Shown piece after piece: positions 42,368 to 53,978 of a DNA stretch of 64,000 nt. Source of the DNA: CAYVQF01 sp964454015 (GTDB taxonomy: Bacteria > Myxococcota_A > Bradymonadia > UBA4248); NCBI GenBank assembly GCA_964454015.1, contig CAYVQF010000006.1, positions 62,001 through 126,000 on the forward strand, in the 5' to 3' direction. A program made the position numbers and the translations under genes. Below the pieces are notes generated by a model. The model saw only the letters and a list, made by a program, of their open reading frames with translations, had not been told where the DNA came from and ran no database searches. Position 1 is the stretch's first letter. Every line of letters starts with the position of its first letter.

Positions 42368-45300
42368 ATGCATACGCTGCGCTTTGCCCTAGCCGTCTTC
42401 CTGACTTCTCTGATGACCCTCGGCTGCTTGTCCACCTACGACACGGAAGGCCAGACCTTCGTTGAAGGTGATGGTGATGGCGATGTCTCCACCACGGACC
42501 AAATGCCGGACATCACCGGGCCCATCACCTGCGTCGATGACTACGATTGCCCCCCGACCATGGTCTGCGGCACGGACAAGCTCTGCACCGCCTGTGTCCC
42601 CAACAGCGCTCCCGAGCTCTGCGACGGCCGCGACACCAACTGCAACGGCGAAATCGACGAGGGCTGCGACCAGGACAACGACGGCTACTGCGACGCCACT
42701 CGCGTCGTCGTCGCCAGCAAAGGCGGCGAGTGGCCGGCCGTCTGCCCCCAGGGGCCAGGCGACTGCAACGACGACAACCCCAACGTGCACCCCGGCGCCA
42801 CCGAAATCTGCGATGACCTCGACAACAACTGCAACGATGTGATTGACGAAGACTGCGACAAGGATGGCGACGGCTACTGCGACTTCCAGAAGGTCGTCCT
42901 GCAAAACGTCCAAACGGGCAACTGGCCGGCCGTCTGCCCCCTGGGCCCGGGCGACTGCGACGACGACGACGCCACGGTGGTCCGCGTCACCTGGTATCGT
43001 GACGCCGATGCCGACACTTACGGTGACCCCAACCAAAGCCGACAAGACACCTGCGTCGCACCAGAAGGCTACGTCGAACGCGCCGGTGACTGCAACGACG
43101 ACGACGCCAACATCAACCCCGACGCCACGGAAATCTGCGACGACATCGATAACGACTGTAACAACCAAATCGACGAGGGCTGCGACAAAGACGGCGACGG
43201 CTACTGTGACATCGCCATGGACGTCGTCGCCAACGCCACCACTGGCGACTGGCCCGCGGTCTGCCCCCTCGGGCCCGGCGACTGCGATGACACCCGCGCC
43301 GACGCCTACCCTGGCGCTACCGAAAAGTGCAGCGGCATGCTCGAGGATTGCCTAGCCGCCCAAGCCGACCTCGGCTGCAACCCCGACGGCGACCTCTACT
43401 GCACCGCTGAGATGGAAGTCGTCGCCACCGGAGGCACCTTCCCCGCCGTCTGCCCCGCTGGCGGCGGCGACTGCAACGAAGATCGACCCGACATCAACCC
43501 CGGGGCCTCCGAAATCTGCAACAATGAAGATCGCAACTGCGACGGCAACTTGCCCCAACTCGTCAACGGCGTACCCAACCTCATCCGCGGCCGCGTCCCC
43601 ACGGGCGCCAACGCCGAAATGGTCCGGGCCACCACCAACGCCAGTGAATCCCTCCAATACGGCGTGGTCTGGCAAGAAGAGAGTGACGAGCGGACGGTCA
43701 TCCGCTTCGCCCGCGTAACCCGCAACCCCAGCAGCACCAGCGGGGTCTCCCCTATCACCACCGTCACCCAGCCCGGACGCGCTGGCCAAACACCCGCCAT
43801 CGCCTGGAACCCAGACACGGGCCACTTCGGCGTCGCTTGGCGCGGACCTAGCGATGACGGGGGCTGGGACCTCTTCTTCTCTGTCCTCAACAATAACGGC
43901 GCCGTCGTCGTGCCCCAAGTCCGGGTCGACGCCGTGACCAACAACGACAACCTGCGCGTGGTCACCGCTGGCAATCACTTCGGCATCTTCTACCGCAACT
44001 TCGACGCCGGGGCCTGGGACTTCAAGTACGCCCCCTTCAACATCACCACCCAAAGCCTAGGCACCCCCGTCCGCATCAACCTCAGTGGCTCGCGCAGCGT
44101 CTCCGCAGCATCCTTCGCCATCCTCGATGAAACAGCCATCCTCGTTTGGCACGAGAGCGCCACCCAGCACTACAGCGGGCGCATCAACCTCGCCAGTGGC
44201 ACCCTCACCACCTCTTTCAACAACCGCAACTATCCCTCGGGCTTCACCAGCGCCGCCAACCCCCGGGTCTTCTCCCTCCACGGCGTGCCCTACATGATCT
44301 TCCGCAACAGCGGCACCCTCGTCGCCCAGCGCCTCACCACCAGCCTCACCAACACCGGCCCCACCATCTCTCTGGTCACCGACTCCCACACCAGCTCCTC
44401 TCAATACGCCCTCTCCGAGAGCGCCAGCAGCGGCTACGCCCTCTTGTACCGCCCCTCGTCAGGCAACATGAAGCTCGCCCGCTTCGACAGCACCTGGACC
44501 GCGCTCTCTGGCTCCCCCTATACCACCGCTTTCGCCTTCCCCAGCTCTAACGCATCCCAGTTCAACTTCTACTTCCACCCCTCTACCACCTCTTTCCAAT
44601 ACATCAGCCGCGAGACGACCTCTGGCTTCTTCCGCTTCATCAGCCTCGCTGGCGCTACTGGAAACACCCTCACCGATGTCTATCCCGTCTCCGGCGCCAC
44701 CTTCACCTCACTCTACGCCAGCAACACCCAGGCCCTCACCTTTGACCACGTCAGCCAAAACATCGAGGTCATCCAGGGCAGCCCCCTGGACTCGAACATC
44801 TGGGAATCTTATCGGATCCCTGCATCGGGCGTCGCCACCAACCCGACGGCACTCCCAACCAAACCCACTAACTGCATCGCCCCGCACTACCACCAGGGAG
44901 CCTTGCGCTGCTATGTGTTGAACGCGAGCTCATCCCCCTGTGTCACGACCTTCGAGATCCACGCCCTCAACGGCGCCCAGTGGACCCTCCACGCCTCGGC
45001 CACCGTCCCCGGCGACGTCATCAGCGGAAGCTGTTACAACGGCAACTTCCCAGCCATGCCGCGCGCAACGGACAACGGCGCTGAGGCCATCTTCACCTCC
45101 TATGACCAAAATTGGGTCGCCACCATCCAACACCTGAGCATCAAGGGGGTCGAAGACTTCAACCTCCAAGCGCTCCAAACCATCGACGCCAATTCCAGCA
45201 TAGACTACGCCTACACCATCCCCCAAGGCGACCACACCGTGGCCGCTTTCACCGTCACCAATTGGGGTGAGCGCCTCGGCTCAGGGTGGATCTATAGCGT

Positions 45301-45904
45301 CGACGCCATGGGCGAGCTGGCTCTCCCCCTCACCAACCTCATCCCCGATATCCCACTCGAATGGGTCAATGCCTTCTACGTCGCAGCCACACCCACCTCT
45401 GCCGCCATCATCATGGCAGGCGAGTATTGTTGCCCCTGGATCGTCACCCACGCCTTCCGCCGCATCGACACCCAAAGCGGTGCCATGGGCCCCATTCAAT
45501 TGTCCAGTGATACCGATCACTACTACTCCTCGGCCTTCCTCACGAGCGCTGGCGAAACCTTCGTCTATAACCTCGTCCATGATTACCCCTCGTCGCCATC
45601 CACCCACGACCTCATCTTCATCCAACCCGACCACTCTCAGGTGACCGTGCCCCTCGCCACTGACAACCCATGGAACATCAAAGCCGTGACCCAAGAACCA
45701 GACTACGTCGTCATCGCGCAACCCAACATCAAGGGAATCCAAATCTCCGCCTATGACACCGACGCCAACCTCATCACCGAGGACCGCATCACCCTCGAGT
45801 CCACCTCCACCTCCTCCATCACGCCCTTCCACACCGGCGAGGAGCTGCGCTACTTCATCCAAAACAACACCCGCATCTTCGCCACCAGCGGCACCTGTCA
45901 CTGA
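42368..45904 (+). CDS. MopE-repeat lipoprotein with large beta C-terminal domain
   Basis: The product has 1178 residues. The start at 42368 has GAAGG 9 nt upstream; ATG 42359 is an in-frame alternative. The lipobox is TLGC. Residues about 65-395 contain five Asp/Cys-rich MopE-type units: CDxxDNNCNxxIDE, DxDGDGYCD, CPxGPGDCDD and PGATEIC. These bind metal and are abundant in Myxococcota surface proteins. The rest is beta-rich with recurring TPAIAWNPDTGHFGVAWRG and similar strand pairs, suggesting a beta-propeller or related fold of about 750 residues. It ends CH with no sorting motif visible. It is presumably surface or periplasmic; no catalytic motif was seen. Confidence 0.85.
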   Translation: MHTLRFALAVFLTSLMTLGCLSTYDTEGQTFVEGDGDGDVSTTDQMPDITGPITCVDDYDCPPTMVCGTDKLCTACVPNSAPELCDGRDTNCNGEIDEGCDQDNDGYCDATRVVVASKGGEWPAVCPQGPGDCNDDNPNVHPGATEICDDLDNNCNDVIDEDCDKDGDGYCDFQKVVLQNVQTGNWPAVCPLGPGDCDDDDATVVRVTWYRDADADTYGDPNQSRQDTCVAPEGYVERAGDCNDDDANINPDATEICDDIDNDCNNQIDEGCDKDGDGYCDIAMDVVANATTGDWPAVCPLGPGDCDDTRADAYPGATEKCSGMLEDCLAAQADLGCNPDGDLYCTAEMEVVATGGTFPAVCPAGGGDCNEDRPDINPGASEICNNEDRNCDGNLPQLVNGVPNLIRGRVPTGANAEMVRATTNASESLQYGVVWQEESDERTVIRFARVTRNPSSTSGVSPITTVTQPGRAGQTPAIAWNPDTGHFGVAWRGPSDDGGWDLFFSVLNNNGAVVVPQVRVDAVTNNDNLRVVTAGNHFGIFYRNFDAGAWDFKYAPFNITTQSLGTPVRINLSGSRSVSAASFAILDETAILVWHESATQHYSGRINLASGTLTTSFNNRNYPSGFTSAANPRVFSLHGVPYMIFRNSGTLVAQRLTTSLTNTGPTISLVTDSHTSSSQYALSESASSGYALLYRPSSGNMKLARFDSTWTALSGSPYTTAFAFPSSNASQFNFYFHPSTTSFQYISRETTSGFFRFISLAGATGNTLTDVYPVSGATFTSLYASNTQALTFDHVSQNIEVIQGSPLDSNIWESYRIPASGVATNPTALPTKPTNCIAPHYHQGALRCYVLNASSSPCVTTFEIHALNGAQWTLHASATVPGDVISGSCYNGNFPAMPRATDNGAEAIFTSYDQNWVATIQHLSIKGVEDFNLQALQTIDANSSIDYAYTIPQGDHTVAAFTVTNWGERLGSGWIYSVDAMGELALPLTNLIPDIPLEWVNAFYVAATPTSAAIIMAGEYCCPWIVTHAFRRIDTQSGAMGPIQLSSDTDHYYSSAFLTSAGETFVYNLVHDYPSSPSTHDLIFIQPDHSQVTVPLATDNPWNIKAVTQEPDYVVIAQPNIKGIQISAYDTDANLITEDRITLESTSTSSITPFHTGEELRYFIQNNTRIFATSGTCH

Positions 45905-46037
45905 CAGTGCCACGGGAACCGGCTAAGCCACACTTCCACACCTCGCAGGTGCCGCAACAGTGACCGCGTCCACACTGACGCCGAGCGCCGCTGCGCTCCC
46001 CACGCCAGCACCCCGCACCAGCCCACACAGGTTGCCC

Positions 46038-48332
46038 ATGCCCTCAGCCATCCCCCACGCAGCCCAGCCCCTGTGGCGCTCTCTCCAGCGGCTACCACGC
46101 CTCCTCGTCTTGGCGCTGCTCACCCTGCACCTGGCCTGCGACGATGACAAAGCCACACCGTCACCTGATACCCTACCAGACCTCACCCCCGACACCGAGA
46201 CGGAGGACTTCCACGACGCTGAACTAGACCAGGATCTCAGTGACCCGGACCTCGATAGCACCGATACCGTCGATACCGCCGATGACGCCGACACCCATGA
46301 GCCACCGCCCCCAACCACCCTGCGCTTCGATCCCGACCGCACCACCCACTACTTCGATCTCCCCTACCCCAGCGACCATCTCCTCAGCCCCGAAGGCACC
46401 GTCGACCTCAACGGCTACCCCACGGGTTCCGCCCTCGGCGCCCAGCTCGTCGGCGGCTGGGCCCGACGCGCCAAGGACACCATGTTCGGCTTCGGTCTCC
46501 ACCCGGGCATCTACTTCCGCTTCACTGGCGAGATCCAACACCAAGGCTGTGCCTACGAAGCCACGCGTCCGATTTTTTGGGATCCACCTGCGCTGGACGA
46601 CCCCGTCCTCCTCATCGCCATCGACGCCGACCCACCCAAGCTACATCCCGTGGAGATGCGTTTCATCAACGATGGCTTGCGGGACCCCTTCGTCCCCAAC
46701 CACCTCCTCATGCTCTCTCCCGTCGCCGGCGCGCCCCTCGCCTCGGGCCAACGCTATGCGGCCGTCGTCACCGACCGCTTCGTCGACGCCCTGGCCAACC
46801 CGGTTCAGGCCGACGAACGCTTCACCAACGCCTGGAACAGCCGCGACTCGCAGCACATCGCCCACGTCACCGACATCCACCATGCCCTGACCTCCCTCGG
46901 CATCGACCCAGAACGCATCGTCGGCGCCACGGCCTTCACCACCCAAGACATCAACGCCCAGTTCGATCTGGTGCGCGCTGCCGTCGACACCCTGCTGCAA
47001 GGCGAGGAGGCCAGCGCCTTTTTCGAGCTCCAGCATCTCCAGCCCGTACAGCACCTAGCCTACGTTCAAGGTCAGACCCCCAGTGGCGCCGACGCCACCG
47101 TCGCCACGGTCACCTACGCCGACGCCTCTCAAGACCATTTCCACCTCGACCCCCAGCCCGGACGCGAACCCCTGCACCTCGACCTCGACGAGAGCTGGCC
47201 CATGCGCGTCTACGAGGCCTACCTCCACACCCCCAACTTCCTCGGCCTCGCTGACCTCCCCTACGCCGGCAAAGGATTCGCCCTCTTCGAGGACCTCAAC
47301 CGCCAAAGCGGCCGCCTGAACTTCGCCATTCATGAAGGGAAGTTGACCCTGCTCTCCCAACCCGAGCCTGAGGCCATGCGCATCGTCATCCAGCTCCCGC
47401 GCCGCCTCGGCCAAGACCTCGACGCCTGTAAAATCGTCGTCTGGGACCACGGCACGGGCGGCACCGCCTATAACGCCGTCCTGAGAGCCTTCTCTGCCAC
47501 CACGGAAGAACACCTCGCCCAAGTCTTTGCCGACCACGGCTACTGCGTCATCAGCCGCGACCAACCCCTCTACGGCAAGCGCTTCGACCTCATCGACGGC
47601 GGCTACGACACCTACCTCTCGGTCTACAACATCGGCAACCTCTCAGCCATGCGTGACTACTTCCGCCAGGCCGCCATCGACGCCTACTTTCTCCACACCT
47701 GGATGCAGAACGCCATGCCCCAGGCCTTGGTCGCGGTCGGCGTCATCGACGACGTCCAAAGGCTCGACACGGCACAACCCGTCAAGTTCGGTCACTCCCT
47801 CGGCTCCGTGACCAGCCACGTCGCTCTCGGCCTCCACCAAGACCCCAATGCCTACCGCAAAGCCATCATGAGCGGGGCTGGCGGTTTGATGACCTACTTC
47901 TTCACCGAGATCGGCATCGACCAGAACATCGATCCCGGCACCGCTGAGACCCTCCGCGCCGCCTTGACCCTCCTCGGCGTCGAGCTCCGAGACGGTCCCA
48001 TCACCGCGCCCGACCTGGTCGGCGGACTCGCCGGGGTGCCCACCCAAGCCCGGGCCCAGAACATCGACCGCCTCCACCCCATCTTGAGCCTCTTCCAAAT
48101 GCACATCGATCCCGGCGACCCCATCAGCTACGCCCCCTACCTCACCACCCTCGAGACCATCATCATGGGAATCGATGACCTCCAGGTACCCAATATCGCC
48201 ACCGCCGTGTTGCTGCGTGCCCTGCCCTTCGCCGAGGTGGTCACCTGTGAAGTCACCGACGCCTACGACCCACACATCTGCACCTTCCGCGAGCCCCTTG
48301 GGCGACAGGCCGTTGCCGCGGCCTTGCCCTGA
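46038..48332 (+). CDS. Lipoprotein with alpha/beta-hydrolase domain
   Basis: The product has 764 residues. A long basic n-region and hydrophobic core end in lipobox HLAC with Asp at +2, +3 and +4. An Asp/Glu/Thr tether (residues about 40-90) follows. Residues 95-430 include RFDPDRTTHYFDLPYPSDHLL, a segment shared by many delta-proteobacterial lipoproteins. The hydrolase domain begins with KIVVWDHGTGG (oxyanion-loop position) and carries the nucleophile elbow GHS587LGS. Thus it is probably an esterase/lipase-like enzyme at the surface, distantly like Lipase_bact_N proteins; the substrate is unknown. The ATG 46038 places the signal peptide correctly. Confidence 0.8.
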   Translation: MPSAIPHAAQPLWRSLQRLPRLLVLALLTLHLACDDDKATPSPDTLPDLTPDTETEDFHDAELDQDLSDPDLDSTDTVDTADDADTHEPPPPTTLRFDPDRTTHYFDLPYPSDHLLSPEGTVDLNGYPTGSALGAQLVGGWARRAKDTMFGFGLHPGIYFRFTGEIQHQGCAYEATRPIFWDPPALDDPVLLIAIDADPPKLHPVEMRFINDGLRDPFVPNHLLMLSPVAGAPLASGQRYAAVVTDRFVDALANPVQADERFTNAWNSRDSQHIAHVTDIHHALTSLGIDPERIVGATAFTTQDINAQFDLVRAAVDTLLQGEEASAFFELQHLQPVQHLAYVQGQTPSGADATVATVTYADASQDHFHLDPQPGREPLHLDLDESWPMRVYEAYLHTPNFLGLADLPYAGKGFALFEDLNRQSGRLNFAIHEGKLTLLSQPEPEAMRIVIQLPRRLGQDLDACKIVVWDHGTGGTAYNAVLRAFSATTEEHLAQVFADHGYCVISRDQPLYGKRFDLIDGGYDTYLSVYNIGNLSAMRDYFRQAAIDAYFLHTWMQNAMPQALVAVGVIDDVQRLDTAQPVKFGHSLGSVTSHVALGLHQDPNAYRKAIMSGAGGLMTYFFTEIGIDQNIDPGTAETLRAALTLLGVELRDGPITAPDLVGGLAGVPTQARAQNIDRLHPILSLFQMHIDPGDPISYAPYLTTLETIIMGIDDLQVPNIATAVLLRALPFAEVVTCEVTDAYDPHICTFREPLGRQAVAAALP

Positions 48333-48484
48333 GCCAGGGATCTGAGCGACACCGCCCCGCGCAGACCGCCAAGCGTTGGGTTGAACCTTGGTGCCGCTTC
48401 TGGTAGGTAGCCCCCCAACGGAGACGCACCGCCATCGATGCGTCGGCGCGCGCACACAGCGCGCTCACTTTGCCTCGGAGAACG

Positions 48485-50839
<2,355 letters not shown>

Positions 50840-50862
50840 CCGAGACGGCCCGGAGCCGCTGC

Positions 50863-52170
50863 CTAGTACACCGTCAGCCCGGCGCTGAAGAGGCCCATCA
50901 TGGGCAGAAATTCGCCGCCCACGCGCTGCCAGTGCGCGCCGCCCCGCAGGCTCAGCCCCAGCCTGGTCGTGATGTCCACCTCGGCCAGCACCCCGGCCTG
51001 CAAATAGGGCTCGTGGTAGGAGCGGCTGAGCAGGGTGCCCCCTTCGGCGGCCCCATAAGCGTAGCCCGCGCCTCCGAACACACCGCCATGCACCCGCCAC
51101 AACTGCAGCGGCAGCACGTCCACCTCCAGCCCATAGCCAACGCCGACGAATTCCCCGCCCGCTTCGTTTCCGCCACCACCCCAGAGGCTGAAGAGTATCC
51201 CAAGTTGCTGCAGCGGGAAGTAACCTACCTGGCCCATGAAAGCCCAGCCCAGGGGGGTCTCGCCATTGGGCGTGGGCATCTGCATCCCCCCACCCTCCAT
51301 GCGCCAAGCAAAGCCTTGGCGGTCCAGCGGCGCCCGCCCGAGATAGACCAGTTCCCCGTCGTGGCGCGAGATGATCACCTTCCGCGCCAGGAGGTCTGAG
51401 GGCTCGAGGGCCGCCAAAGTGGTCTTCTCGACGCTGCCGTAGTGATGCACCACGTACACCGTCTGGTTCGGCGACAAATCCAACCAACCGTCGTAGCGCA
51501 TCCCCTCGGTCGCCGCCAGTACCACCGTGAAAGCCACCGCCACGGCCACCAGGGCGATGATGGCGTCCTTGTCGCCGCCGACGCCCAGGTTGGGGCTACT
51601 CGAGGGGACATCCCCCGCGCCGCTCTGCCCCGCGCCGCTGCCGCCAGACTCCCGCGGCACACCGGGCGCACTCTCCACCCCGCCGCCAGCGGGCCCTGCC
51701 GAAACCGGACCCTCACCAGGCGGGCCGGCAGAGACCGGACCGCTGCCGGGCGCACCCGCCCGCACCGGGGCGCCACCACCAGGACGGCCCGCCTGGGCAA
51801 CGCCGCCACCACTGGGCGCACGATACGCCGAGCCACCCGCAGGCGTAGCACAATTGCGCCGTTGACAGACCGGGCGGTAGGTGCGGGAACGCTGGTAGCT
51901 GCCGCCCACATAGACGTAGGTCGACGTCGAGCGGCTATAGCGGCCATCGTAGGAAGGATCGTCCTTGGGATCGCTCGCCGTGCTCCACTCCTGCACGACC
52001 CGCACGGCGCCGCCGCGTTGGCCCGGTGGCGCGCTGACGATGCGCTCCAGGTCCTCGTCGGCGATCTTGTAGGTGTGGCTCAAACAGCCGCTCATCACCA
52101 ACACTGTGGCAAAGGCTAGACACGCCAAAGAACTGCGCCGGGAGGCTGATAGGGCCGCTTCTTTGTTCAT
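50863..52170 (-). CDS. Gly/Pro-rich lipoprotein with C-terminal beta domain
   Basis: The product has 435 residues. AGGGGAA lies about 8 nt before the ATG at 52170. The lipobox is MSGC. After a YKIADEDLERIVSAPPGQRGG region comes a Ser/Tyr/Arg-rich part (RYSRSTSTYVYVGGSYQRSRTYRPVC) and a collagen-like Gly/Pro/Ala stretch (about 105-175, GPVSAGPPGEGPVSAGPAGG). A single hydrophobic helix (DAIIALVAVAVAFTVVLAATEG) is followed by a C-terminal domain of strands ending FSAGLTVY, which looks like a small outer-membrane barrel or porin-like sheet. There is no recognised family. It converges with tex across 23 bp. Two direct repeats precede its start. Confidence 0.7.
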   Translation of the reverse strand: MNKEAALSASRRSSLACLAFATVLVMSGCLSHTYKIADEDLERIVSAPPGQRGGAVRVVQEWSTASDPKDDPSYDGRYSRSTSTYVYVGGSYQRSRTYRPVCQRRNCATPAGGSAYRAPSGGGVAQAGRPGGGAPVRAGAPGSGPVSAGPPGEGPVSAGPAGGGVESAPGVPRESGGSGAGQSGAGDVPSSSPNLGVGGDKDAIIALVAVAVAFTVVLAATEGMRYDGWLDLSPNQTVYVVHHYGSVEKTTLAALEPSDLLARKVIISRHDGELVYLGRAPLDRQGFAWRMEGGGMQMPTPNGETPLGWAFMGQVGYFPLQQLGILFSLWGGGGNEAGGEFVGVGYGLEVDVLPLQLWRVHGGVFGGAGYAYGAAEGGTLLSRSYHEPYLQAGVLAEVDITTRLGLSLRGGAHWQRVGGEFLPMMGLFSAGLTVY

Positions 52171-52209
52171 TTTGGAATTCCCCTCGGATGTCCCTTTGAT
52201 TTGGAATTC
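52171..52209. repeat. Two 10-bp direct repeats TTTGGAATTC
   Basis: Exact copies of TTTGGAATTC lie at 52171-52180 and 52200-52209 (29-bp period), the first touching the start codon of the minus-strand lipoprotein gene and flanking its ribosome-binding site. They could be a binding site or a chance duplication. Confidence 0.6.
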
Positions 52210-52282
52210 GCGCCCAGAGGCAACGCGCGCTACCACAGCAGCAACTGTGCCAAAGCGCGTCCTGCCTGACAAGCTCCCCTTT

Positions 52283-52311
52283 TTGGTCTCCATCGTGGCC
52301 TGAACTATAGT
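52283..52311 (+). promoter_or_regulatory. Sigma-70-like promoter for the PilZ-like gene
   Basis: TTGGTC (52283-52288), 17-nt spacer and TATAGT (52306-52311, 5 of 6 matches) lie about 140 nt upstream of the ATG at 52448. It is the best -10 match on the plus strand in this region. Confidence 0.5.
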
Positions 52312-52447
52312 CGACGCGCGTGTGGAACTGAGCGCAGCCGCAGCCACCGCGCCCAAGGCTGGCTGAGCCCATCTCTGAGGGAAAAGACTCCCTGGGGGCA
52401 ACGCTAGTGCGCGCTTCATCGTGACCGAGATGGCCATGGAGGGGACC

Positions 52448-52807
52448 ATGAACGAACAAGAAGAAATCCGCCGACTGCGGGCCCGCATCACCGAGCTCGA
52501 GGGCGTTCTCGAACAAGCCAACCCGCCGCGCTTCTTCTCCCAGCGCCAAGCGCGGGAAGCCTTCGACGCCGACGTCGAGCTCATCACCGAGTTTGGGCGC
52601 GTGCCGGCCCAAGGGGTCAACATCTCCGAAGCAGGCATCTGCTTCGACATCGCCCGCCCTCTGGAGTTCGAAGTGCGCCTGGCCCACGACGGCGCTACCT
52701 ATCACTACCAAGCCATGCTGGTCTGGATGCGTCCCTTGGTCGGTGGCGGTCACCGCCTCGGCTTCGAGTTCGTCCCCGACGCTTCACTCGTCGTCGAAGG
52801 CTGCTAA
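52448..52807 (+). CDS. PilZ-like domain protein with short coiled coil
   Basis: The product has 119 residues. GGAGGGG sits just before the ATG. A short helical N-terminus (EEIRRLRARITELEGVLEQ) precedes a PilZ-type barrel: FFSQRQAREAFDADVELI, GVNISEAGICFDIARPLEF, YQAMLVWMRPLVGGGHRLGFEF. PilZ domains bind cyclic di-GMP through RxxxR and (D/N)xSxxG. Here NISEAG is intact, but the first motif reads RQAR, with only two residues between the arginines. Second-messenger binding is therefore doubtful. An NTF2-like gene starts about 106 bp downstream. The likely role is regulatory. Confidence 0.75.
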   Translation: MNEQEEIRRLRARITELEGVLEQANPPRFFSQRQAREAFDADVELITEFGRVPAQGVNISEAGICFDIARPLEFEVRLAHDGATYHYQAMLVWMRPLVGGGHRLGFEFVPDASLVVEGC

Positions 52808-52913
52808 TCCACCTGAGCATGATCCCGCCCCCGACTGCGGCGCCTGGCGCCCCAGACTGCGGCGGGCCAAGGATCTCAAACCAGCTCTGAACACGGCGAG
52901 GGCATCCTCTGTC

Positions 52914-53405
52914 ATGAACACCTCTGCAGGCTTCTTGCACCACTGGCTCGCCCTCCTCAACCGCGAGAGCACCGACGGGAGCGGCTTCGCCCCCGACGTC
53001 GTCGTCGACACCTACCCCACCGGGCGCGGCGGCGAGTGCCGTCGCCTCGACGGCCTCGCCGCGCTCCAAGCATGGGCCGCAAGGGGACCCCATCGCTATG
53101 CTTTCACTGCCGGCGCCCTCCAGCCGACCTCACCCATCCCGCACCTCCCCCAGGCCCACACCGCCTGGACCTGCACCTACCAAGTCTCCTTCCTCCAAGG
53201 AAGCTGGCAAAACCAAGGACGCTGGACCTTTCACCTCCGCGACCAGCGCATCGTCGCCGTGGAGCATGTACCTGAGCCCCTGGCCCCAGACGCCACCATC
53301 CACTTTGCCGCCACCGCCTATCCCGAGCAACACCTCTGCGCCCATCACCACGATGCCACGCCCCCCTCCTCGGACGACCCGCCACCGGGCAAAGCACAAG
53401 AGTAG
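52914..53405 (+). CDS. SnoaL/NTF2-like protein
   Basis: The product has 163 residues, from an ATG without a strong ribosome-binding site. The pattern of an N-terminal helix (FLHHWLALLNRES), a following DVVVDTYPTGRGGECRRLDGLAALQAWAARG and four later strands (TAWTCTYQVSFLQG, NQGRWTFHLRDQRIVAVEHVPEP) fits the cone-like NTF2/SnoaL fold, used by isomerases, hydratases and non-enzymatic proteins. No active site can be assigned. The C-terminal 25 residues (HHHDATPPSSDDPPPG) are disordered and His/Pro-rich. It lies 8 bp before the PaaI thioesterase gene, suggesting co-transcription. Confidence 0.6.
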   Translation: MNTSAGFLHHWLALLNRESTDGSGFAPDVVVDTYPTGRGGECRRLDGLAALQAWAARGPHRYAFTAGALQPTSPIPHLPQAHTAWTCTYQVSFLQGSWQNQGRWTFHLRDQRIVAVEHVPEPLAPDATIHFAATAYPEQHLCAHHHDATPPSSDDPPPGKAQE

Positions 53406-53413
53406 CCCGACCC

Positions 53414-53902
53414 ATGGACTGGAACGATCCTCGCTTCGAGCCCCTCCCCGTCGACCTGCCCCTGCGCTTCGTCACGGACGATCCCACGGGCCAACGCTTC
53501 CAAGTCGCCTATTACCTATGTCGCAGTGACCACACGGTGCACTGCGCCATCACCTTTGGTCCCGCCTGCGCCGGCCCCCCTGATCACGCCCACGGCGGCG
53601 CCATCACCGCTATCCTCGATGAGGTCATGGGATACGCCGCGTGGGGCCGTGGCCTCTCCGTGGTCACCGCCAAGATCGACATCGCCTTTCGCCAACCCGT
53701 CCCCATTGGCATCGCCCTGCGCGCTGAAGGTCGCGTCGACCTCGTCCAAGAGCGCAAGGTCTTCACCAGCAGCGAGCTCATCGCACCCGACGGAAAAGCA
53801 CTCGCCACCGCTCGAGCCCTCTTCGTCGTGCTGCCAGATGCGGTCATTGTGGCCCTCAAAAGGGCGGGCAAGCTGCCACCCGAGCCAGACCCTGTCGCCT
53901 GA
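53414..53902 (+). CDS. PaaI-family hotdog thioesterase
   Basis: The product has 162 residues. It has the single hotdog fold of PaaI/THEM4-type acyl-CoA thioesterases. The central helix motif HGGAITAILDEVMGYAAW (about residues 59-76) supplies the catalytic Asp/Glu and the oxyanion-hole glycines, and the strand SVVTAKIDIAFRQPVPIG follows. These enzymes hydrolyse acyl-CoA in the cytoplasm, often as tetramers. The substrate is unknown. It is the last gene of the small plus-strand group beginning with the PilZ-like gene and runs convergently with the large MMPL transporter gene. Confidence 0.85.
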   Translation: MDWNDPRFEPLPVDLPLRFVTDDPTGQRFQVAYYLCRSDHTVHCAITFGPACAGPPDHAHGGAITAILDEVMGYAAWGRGLSVVTAKIDIAFRQPVPIGIALRAEGRVDLVQERKVFTSSELIAPDGKALATARALFVVLPDAVIVALKRAGKLPPEPDPVA

Positions 53903-53978
53903 TGGGCCCCGCCCGCGCCACCAGAGAACGCACCAGACTGCGCCGCCGCGCCCGCGCCGGCACCGCGCCTGCCGCCAG

